A stretch of 64,000 nucleotides of DNA from Inia geoffrensis (Eukaryota; Chordata; Mammalia; Artiodactyla; Iniidae): positions 116,390,315 to 116,454,314 of the forward strand of contig CM070900.1 in assembly GCA_036417435.1 (NCBI GenBank), in the 5' to 3' direction. Shown piece by piece: positions 56,405 through 64,000 of this stretch. The translations under genes were made by a program, and so were the position numbers. Below the pieces are notes generated by a model. That model was not told where the DNA came from and ran no database searches. It saw only the letters and a program-made list of their open reading frames with translations. Position 1 is the first letter of the stretch; every line of letters starts with the position of its first letter.

Positions 56405-56590
56405 GAAATTACAACAATGTGGTACAAAGGAAAGAGCCCAGGATCTGAAACAAGCATATGTGGGTTCTGGTCTCATTGGAAGAAAGTAAGCAAATATCTT
56501 AGCCTCTGCACCTTGTTTTGATCCAATGTAAAATGGGCATACTGACTCCCCAGTGTTCTTGAGAAAGCCAAGATGGTTTATAAAACATCA
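56405..56590 (+). mobile_element. MIR fragment
   Basis: Forward MIR: GGTACAAAGGAAAGAGCCCAG, GTGGGTTCTGGTCTCATTG, TATCTTAGCCTCTGCACC and CCAATGTAAAATGGGCATAC. Confidence 0.82.
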
Positions 56591-56869
56591 ATACCTTGGA
56601 GTTGATCAGCCAAACAATTCAGTAATCAAATAAAAAAAATCAGTGGATACTGCATTGGTACTTACCGTTTACCATAAGCAAAGAACCATGAAAGACACAA
56701 AAGAAATCGGAGCCAGAGAACCCAATCAAGAAGAACTAGTCACCAATGAGACTGCAATTCACTTAAACAGGGCACAAAACTAAATGAACCCAGTGCCAAC
56801 TGTGAAAACACAGAACATTCTGTATAGAGTGATGATACACAGAGCTTGATCATTAACCTCCCAGGGCTA

Positions 56870-57310
56870 TCACTCAAAGCCCACCTCAACAGAGCTCTAA
56901 TCCACCTCTGAAAGCCTCATTTCTCAAGTCTTGCTTGGGAACTGCTTCAGCCAAGCTGAAACACAAGCTATCCCCAAACATGTGCTGAACTTTCCCTCTG
57001 TTTGCTCATGCTCGCTCTTTGCACATCTAATCACTCGGCTACCCAGAATTTTTCGCCCTTTTTAAATCTCTTCCATTCATTACCACACATCCTAATGGTC
57101 ACTTTCTCCATGAAGCTTTCCTAAGTCTTCAAATTAACTACATATTCGTTTTCCACTTGTGAAACCCCCATTTCATTTTGTTAGTGGCAGTCTGTACAGT
57201 CTACTTACACACTATCTTGTCCCTCTTGGATTATAAGAGAGAAAACAACCTCCTTCACCTTGTATCGCCAACAACTTGTTCATAGTAGGCATTAACTAAC
57301 TTTTTGAAAA
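56870..57310 (+). mobile_element. L2 fragment
   Basis: Forward L2: ATCACTCAAAGCCCACCTC, GTCACTTTCTCCATGAAGC, TTTCCTAAGTCTTCAAATTAAC, TGGATTATAAGAGAGAAAAC and the terminal AACTTGTTCATAGTAGGC. Confidence 0.72.
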
Positions 57311-57314
57311 TTAT

Positions 57315-58650
57315 ATTTACTAATGGAACCTGATGGAGATGCTTATAAATCATGCAATCTTAATCTTGATTTGAACAAAACGACTCCGTGCTACCTCATT
57401 CATTTACTCCTTAAATAGGTATTGGCGCCTATGATATGTAAGCCTATGGGATACATGCAGGGAAACAGCTGATTGCGGAAGCAGATGATAGGGCTTTCCT
57501 AGAAGAAGAGCAGGAAGGGATGCCTGGGGGTGGGGAGGAGATACAAACTCATTCCTTAACGCTCTCCAGTGGACATTGAATGACTGAAAGAAAGAGTTTT
57601 CTCAATAGGTGATCCATGCATCAGAAAGCTGGCTTTGACACCAACCCTCTCTCTGCAAAGAGGGTGGGAGCAGAAAGATTCAAGTTCAGCCGGACAAGAG
57701 ACACGGAGCAAAAGCAAGAAGAAGACCCTTCCCTCTCTGCATATTGAACTTGTAGTCCTTATCAGAGGAAAATATTGGGAAGATTGATAAATATTTCCAT
57801 TACCCTAATAAAACTTCATGTTACATACAAGCTATTATTATCACAATTATATCTTTTTCTCGCTTTTTAAAAATCGATTCAGAACAACTGAATCTTAGAA
57901 ATGGTAGTGTTGAAATATGGCAAACATCTTCCTTGCAGCAGCAATAAACTTGACTCTGAAGCCTAATGTTTTTTGTATATTCCTTCTTTATTTCTCCTTT
58001 TGGATTATAGATTATGAAAGAGGGATTTTATGCAGCAGTTGGTGACAAAATATATTTCTTACTAATGTGTAATATTTGCTACATTAATAATTTTATGGCT
58101 TTAATTATTGATGCAAACTTAATTGTGCCCCATGTCCCTTTTTCTTGCAGCTCAATAAAAACTATATATTTCTTTAATTAGGCTTCATTTGAAGACTAGA
58201 AGACAATGCAGGGGTGGTTTCTTGCTAATTCACCCATCTATAGCCAGGAAAAAAACGGAATTAGTGTCTTCAATGTAGTTTAGAGAGAAAAAATATCTAA
58301 CTGTTCTGAAAGTGTGACTTTCCTTTGCACAGTTAACCTCACCCAGAGGCCAGGAATATATAGGCAACTGAAAGCGAACACTGCAACAGGGGATGATATT
58401 CTCCCCTTCCTGGCTCTGGGGAGAAATTTCATTGATTTTAGTAGAGATGGAAAGGAAAAATTGGGGTCACCTACATGGTTATCATACTGTCTTCCCTCTT
58501 TATATTCTCGACCTTACTCGAAATCTAATCTTAGTCTTTCCTGCTTGATTCCAACATTTTGTTGTGGTAGTCCACTTACAATCACCAGGAGTATTACAGT
58601 CACTTTATTCTGTGTCCAAACATTTCAAAACAACTACCAGAAAGCCTGGA
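57315..58650. other. Unique AT-rich sequence, no gene recognised
   Basis: A 116-codon frame at 58314-58664 has no domain. 58020-58190 is very AT-rich with ATTAATAATTTT, TTTAATTATTG and TTTAATTAGGC sites. Confidence 0.5.
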
Positions 58651-58654
58651 TGGA

Positions 58655-58780
58655 AGGAAACTAACATTTGCTAAGCATCTGGTCTGGGTTATACAAGGTG
58701 CTTTCAATCAATTATTGCTTTAATCTCCAGGGGTCACAATCGCAAATGCCAACAAGTTCAAAAATGAAGAGAGCAGATAG
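58655..58780 (-). mobile_element. MIR-like fragment, reverse
   Basis: ACATTTGCTAAGCATCTGGTC, ATACAAGGTGCTTTCAATCAA and TTGCTTTAATCTCCAGGGGTC match the reverse MIR 3' half. Confidence 0.65.
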
Positions 58781-58784
58781 GGCT

Positions 58785-59085
58785 TGAGAAACAAGGAGCC
58801 CTCGGAGCTCCATCTTTCATGTTCCACTTTGATAGAGAAGTGAGTTCAGAAAAAAAAAAAAAAAAAAACTTTAAGAATAACATTTGTAACATTCTGTGAG
58901 AATAACAGTAGAGCAATGATTGCAGATGATACTCCATCTCAGTGTCAGGTGGACGTCAGGACAGACAGGACTGGCCGATTGGAAGGCTTACATCCCATCT
59001 CAGTGAGATTCTCAACTCTGGCCCACCACTGCCATGCTGAGAGCTCTTCTAAATTTTTAAGTGAAGCTTAAAAGCTTCATTCTTA
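58785..59085. other. Unique sequence, no gene recognised
   Basis: An A20 run lies near 58849-58868. Nothing else. Confidence 0.4.
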
Positions 59086-59087
59086 CC

Positions 59088-59742
59088 TATATTCGTTTTC
59101 TAGTGTTACATGAAAGATTACCACAAATTTAGTAGCCTAAAACAATACAAATTCATTACCTCACTGTTCTCCTAACTCAGGAGGTTGAACTGGAGTTTGG
59201 CTGGGTCCTGTGCTCAGGTGTCACCTGGCAAAACTCGAGGTGTTGGCAGGCGCTATAATCACATCTGTGACTCTAGAGTCCTCTTCCAAACTCACTGACT
59301 GATGGTACAATTTGTTTTCTTGTGGTTGTATGACCAACAACCCTATTTTCTTGCTGGCTGTTAGGGACTATTCTCAGCTTCTAGAGGCTACCCTCGCATC
59401 CTGGCCCTGTAGCCTCCTCCACAGACCCTCTCACCGCACAGAAAGCTTACTTCTTCAAGCTTAGCAGGAGAATCTAATGCTTCAAATCTCTCTTACCTCT
59501 TTTAGAAGCTCACCTGAGTAGGTCAGGTTCCACCAGGATTATCTATCTCCCTCTTGATTAGGTCAAAGTGAAATGATTAGTGACCTTAACTACATCTGCA
59601 TAATCCCTTCTGCCCTATAATGTAACATACTCATCAGAGTAACATACATCTTTTTCCCAAGTCTCCTTCCTACTCAAGTTGGAGGGGATTAACGCAAAAC
59701 AGGGAGGGGGATCTTGGTGGCCATCTTGGAATTCTGCCTACC
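59088..59742 (-). mobile_element. MLT1-type solo LTR (ERVL-MaLR), reverse
   Basis: Reverse MLT1 text: TTCGTTTTCTAGTGTTACATG, AGATTACCACAAATTTAGTAG, CCTAAAACAATACAAATTC, TTCTTGTGGTTGTATGACC, TTTTCTTGCTGGCTGTTAGG, CTAGAGGCTACCCTCG, AGTTGGAGGGGATTAACG and the terminal GGCCATCTTGGAATTCTGCC. The flanks ttacc/ttgcc may be a decayed 5-bp duplication. No internal sequence remains. Confidence 0.88.
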
Positions 59743-59744
59743 TT

Positions 59745-61180
59745 GCCCTTTTCTCAGGCTTCCCACAGAAATATAGCACTCTTAAAAAATGAGCTGCTGA
59801 TAGCCATGAATACTTTAACTTCCTTTCATTTTCTACAACTGCTTTGACCTCTTGGCACTATCTTATCACATTATCTGATTGGTCCAATGCCCATCTATAC
59901 TCAGTGCCTGTCTCTAGTTTTAAAATTTCAGTGTTGGAGCTTTTTCCTGCCATTTGATAAGCATAATAAATAGTTGTCACAAATGAAATTTGCACAAAAG
60001 CTGACTGTGATGTCAATAGCAGGTATAGTTTTTGTAACTGTAATGTAGGTTGATTCTTGAAATCCTAAATTTATCATTAGTACGCTCTATTCAGAGAGAG
60101 TTACTCTCCTGATATACATAAAAAATTCAAACTTCAAAGCATTTTAGAAAATGACAGGCATCTGAAAGTCCCATTTTTATTCTAATGAAAATATCTTTTA
60201 CCAAGAAGTTAAGATTTCTCACAAAATGTAAAGGGACTTAAAAAAAATAAGGGTACTAAAAAGTGTCATTATTCTCAGCAAGACAACTCATAACCATGTT
60301 GATTTAGGAAAATCTTCAAGGATTTACTGAGGCAATTGTAAGGTAAACTCAGTTCTCACAATGAAAGGAAAATGCTTTGATAAATTTTCTGGGGTTTCCT
60401 TTCAGCTTACTTGCTTCTTTGCCTATAAAAATATTTTATATCATTTTTAAGGCGAAGCTATAAGCAATATTTATGTTCAGAGAAGAAATCCATCTATAGG
60501 AATTCAGATTTAATTTTAAAAACAGGTAAACAATCCTATGAACAAAGTCAGTGATTTCCCCAGGTACTTTTTGAAAATAAATAAAAACAAATCAGCTCTG
60601 GTTGTCTCATTTGTTGTTTGAACACTAAACAGCAAGACACTGGGATTTTTGAGAGCAGTTGTATTATTTTAGACTTTACAAATCTATACAATAATTCACG
60701 ATTTAGAAAAGAACTGTTGGGTTATCTAGCTAGTCTTTTTTAAGAGTAGCAGTTGAAACAAACAATCAGCTCACTTCATGCATGGAAGAAAATTCTTCAA
60801 ACTCTTCCCCTTAAACAAATCTTCAATCAGTTAAATGACAGCATTGTTTAAAAGAGAAGTATTTTATACTTCTCCAATTCTTATTGATGAATCTGCCATT
60901 CTCAATTTTAAAATTTGTTGTGTCAACTAAACACCTGTAAGTGGATTGACATACTTTTTATAGTACATATATTAACTAGATCAACTCAACCAAATGCCAA
61001 TATTTCACCCTATCTGATTTTCCACACAGCATGTTGGTAAATGCTTATAGAAAAATGTTTCTGTATATATTGTTTCCAGCTTGAGAAGAGTAATATGGTT
61101 ATACAAATGTAAGCCTAATTTGGAAGCCTGACGTGATAAGCAACATTTCCAGACACTTTTTGATTGTGCCAAGGGTGATT
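59745..61180. other. Unique AT-rich sequence, no gene recognised
   Basis: Nothing assigned. Confidence 0.5.
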
Positions 61181-61183
61181 TTT

Positions 61184-61418
61184 GAAAAATTTGTCAAGGG
61201 CTTCCCTGGTGGCACAGTGGTTGAGAGTCCGCCTGCCGATGCAGGGGACACGGGTTTGTGCCCCGGTCTGGGAAGATCCCACATGCCGCGGAGCATCTGG
61301 GCCCATGAGCCACGGCTGCTGGGCCTGCACGTCCGGAGCCTGGGCTCTGCAACGGGAGAGGCCACAACAGTGAGAGGCCCGCGTACCAAACAAAAAAAAA
61401 AAAAAAAGAAAAATTTGT
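61184..61418. repeat. Target-site duplication, 11 bp, of the SINE
   Basis: gaaaaatttgt at 61184-61194 and 61408-61418, identical. Confidence 0.92.
61195..61407 (+). mobile_element. tRNA-derived CHR SINE, short form
   Basis: GGGCTTCCCTGGTGGCACAG start, B box GGGTTTGTGCCCC near 61250 (the usual CG here is TG, a CpG decay), GATCCCACATGCCGCGG, and the AACAGTGAGAGGCCCGCG end with an A15 tail. Confidence 0.97.
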
Positions 61419-61419
61419 G

Positions 61420-63430
61420 ATAAGTTTATTGTGGTCATTTGGTAAAAATAATAATTTCAAAAGACTAGAGAAAAGATAAAAGTATTAATAGGAAAAAAAA
61501 GCTCATTTTAAAAGCACATTCTTACTGATTTTTATTATATTTAAAAATAAAAGCAAAGCCAGCTTTAGCTCCTGATCTACCTCTTCATTCCTATTGAGTG
61601 AATAGAGAAATTTCTACATGGTATAATTTGAGAAGCACTGAGCACCTTCAGCTGGCCTTGCTTAATCCCGGTGACTAAGACTTCAAGACTTAACTTTAAA
61701 GGCATTGGCAACCACCATTTAAAGGCAGAAGTTATCTAGCAGGGGTAATGAGTAAAGTCATTATCACATAAGATTAGTTCTGAAAGATAAATTGTGGTCT
61801 TCTAATGAGTCCCTAGCAAAGTAGGAGCCAGAGCAGTCGGATTTAAAGAGGATAGGAAAAAGAAAAGTCATCTACTAAAACACCCCAGCCATAATAATAA
61901 TCCAGTGAGTATCTGTGGAGTTGAATCAACTTGAACAGAGAGCAACAGACTTTACCTCTGGGACCCTGTCAAAGGGTAACTCTTTGTAGCTGAATCTCAA
62001 GGGAAAGTTTGAGGCCCAGGGGAAAGGTAATGAGCAGAGGCTGCAAAAAGACGTAAGGAGAGTACCCATATCCATGTTTGGATACTTGAAACAAAGTAGA
62101 GATGAGGAACAGGAGATGTTGTATAAATACTACCCAGAGACATGCCTCTCCTTCCACAGGTATAAAATTCAATCTTGTTATATAGCTGATAATTGATTTT
62201 AGAAACCCAGGAAGGTTAAACTGGCACCTAGAATTCTTTACAGAAATTTTTTCACATATCTAGGTAGCTCGTAAGTGTAATTTTCCTATCATTTAAATAA
62301 AACAGAATAACAAAACTTCCCTTTTGTACCATGAATCCATGGGACAATTTAGCTATTGGCTTTAGCTAAAAAATAGAGCTATTGGTTAGCAACTTGAACA
62401 ATCACCACCAAGTATAAGATTAAGCCAATTTTGCACTTTTCAGTGAATTCAAATCTGCAATATGGTCCTAATGGCAGAATGTATCTTTGGTTTCACTGTC
62501 TGGTCCCTTTACCCACGATAACATAGATTCCGAAGTCTCATTTTATACTTATAACCATTAGCATTTATTTTTCTCCAACAGGGTATCAATAAGTTTCGGC
62601 CAGTGAATTGGCAAAATCATGACTCTTCTTAATTTATTTTTTGCCTCTCAAAAATTTTGCAACCCAGCTCTGTTTCTAGGAGCTCTGCTTTTACTTCTTG
62701 AGGGAGAAAAGAAATTTGTTTGCACAATGCAACAAGATCTAGGGATCTGTAACGTGAGAAACTGAGCAATTGTTTCAATATATCCACCAGGAGTTTTCAG
62801 AGGGTAGGATCATACCACTGTATTTAATCAGAAGAACTTATCACAGAAGCTTGGGATACAAATGTCAAGACATTGCATATGATGAAGTGTTGCCTGTTAG
62901 TATCCAGGATATCCAGAGTTCAAAGGGAAGATCCACTAGAAAAGGCTTCCCAGAAAAGTCAGGGACTTCTGAATAATAGTTCAAATATGCCTACTCCTTA
63001 CTTGAATGACTGATCATATTTACTGGATTCAAGATACTCATTTTTCACAACTATGGTTTTCAAAATCAGGAAGCAACTTTTAATCAAGGTACACTTTTAA
63101 TATTGTGATTTTTTTCCTTTATTTGGAAACATTATTTAATCAATGGTGAATCTAATGATCAGTGATTCTTTAAACTCAAGAAAATAGGTATTCCAACAAA
63201 TAGATACAAGGCCAAGAATAAGAAGAGTAAAACCTTAGGAGAGGACCAATACTTGCCCTGATATGTAAAACCTCAGCAAATGAAGAAAAACAGAAAAGGA
63301 AAAATTCTGTACTGTGGTAGGGATCTTTGCTATTAGACACCAGATCTATGTTTAAAAGCATGTGGAATGCTTCTCCAGCCTAAATTTAGTATCCTTGTGG
63401 GGGAGAGAATTTACTTGTTATTTATAAGTG
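61420..63430. other. Unique AT-rich sequence, no gene recognised
   Basis: Nothing assigned. Confidence 0.5.
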
Positions 63431-63431
63431 C

Positions 63432-63433
<2 letters not shown>

Positions 63434-63467
<34 letters not shown>
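63434..63467. repeat. TG microsatellite
   Basis: About 17 TG units. Confidence 0.97.
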
Positions 63468-63468
<1 letters not shown>

Positions 63469-63714
63469 TTTCCAAGTAATTCAAAGCACACTAGAGACCT
63501 TAACAGCCTACCTACAAAATGACAATTATTGTTTTCATGAAAGATAAATGATTACATTTAAGAGTGGTGCTAGCAAAAGAAATTTCTTTCATTGAAAAGT
63601 TATAGTTTGACCTGTTTTGACACATTAAGGGGAGCCTTCCAATCTGAAATTTTTTCTTAACTCATGAGTCAATCGAGTAGTTCTGAGACGGTAATTGAGC
63701 ATTTTGTCAATACA

Positions 63715-63850
63715 AGGAGACTTAAAGATTATCTAGAACACTTAGCTCATTTCACAAACAAGAAAATTGAAGTCCAGAGTCATTTGCTTTGCCCAAGGTT
63801 GCCTAATTAATTAGTGCCAAAACCATGGGTAGAACCCAGTACTTCTTTTT
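63715..63850 (-). mobile_element. MIR-like (MIR3 type) fragment
   Basis: ATTATCTAGAACACTTAGCTC, ACAAGAAAATTGAAGTCCAGAG and GCCCAAGGTTGCCTAATTAATTAG follow the reverse MIR core. Confidence 0.68.
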
Positions 63851-64000
63851 GCCAGTGTAATGCTTTTTTTCAGGGGAGAAGAGTGTCTCCTTCCATAAAC
63901 ATGATAGAATACTGTGGTTCTGGGAGGCTTTGCCAGAACCTACAAGTTGAGCCCAGGTCTCAGAGAAGTTCTCAGAAAGCACAGCTCAGTGCTACCACAA

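Noticed and set aside
58314..58664. 116-codon forward open frame
   Set aside because: No domain and no supporting context.
34850..63467. CRISPR-like arrays at the dinucleotide repeats
   Set aside because: These are plain CA/TG microsatellites in a mammalian genome, without spacers.

Overview
The window is vertebrate nuclear DNA, almost certainly from a cetacean and probably a toothed whale. The main evidence is a set of nine tRNA-derived SINEs of the CHR type known from whales, hippos and ruminants. Six are short (about 180-215 bp) forms like those abundant in cetaceans and three are long (about 330-360 bp) forms. L1 3' ends of the artiodactyl/cetacean kind and an 80-bp mariner MITE agree with this. 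No bacterial, plasmid or organelle features were seen. I found no intact protein-coding gene. The window reads as a gene desert or a very large intron: AT-rich unique sequence carrying layers of dead transposable elements.

Layout. 1-2640: L1 remnants stacked on each other, with a reverse-transcriptase ORF2 fragment cut by the window edge, a second tiny L1 tail nested in it, a long SINE, and a second L1 3' end behind it. 4620-5100: a young SINE next to an ancient MIR. 7350-8900: a mariner MITE, a long minus-strand L2 and a MIR. 11650-13400: a C-rich tract, two MIR-type remnants, a small CpG-containing promoter-like block with a splice donor on the minus strand, and a SINE. 16520-19680: a SINE whose tail has become a CA microsatellite, an LTR-like block and a MIR. 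22700-25830: MIRs around a CpG-richer block. 27460-29780: a MIR carrying an internal 66-bp tandem duplication, then a minus-strand L1. 31640-33840: a SINE inside a MER5-like element, a MIR, a possible retrotransposed 3' UTR, and a MIR. 36560-39965: L2, an L3/CR1-like fragment, a SINE and a hAT-type MITE. 42320-43340: a short L1 with perfect target duplications and a long SINE. 46080-48240: an L2 and an MST-type LTR. 50740-59750: L2, SINE, several MIRs and an MLT1 LTR. 61180-63850: a last SINE, a GT repeat and a MIR-like remnant.

Because there is no gene set, there is no pathway to describe. The useful content is the insertion history. Many retroposons still have readable target-site duplications, so their order of arrival can be worked out and they could serve as presence/absence markers. 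The best candidate for host function is the promoter-like block near 12944-13140, which has a CRE, a YY1-type start motif and a consensus splice donor. A second CpG cluster lies near 23320-23700, and several homeodomain-type TAATTA-rich stretches could be conserved enhancers. All function statements are inference from sequence alone; no alignment or database search was run.
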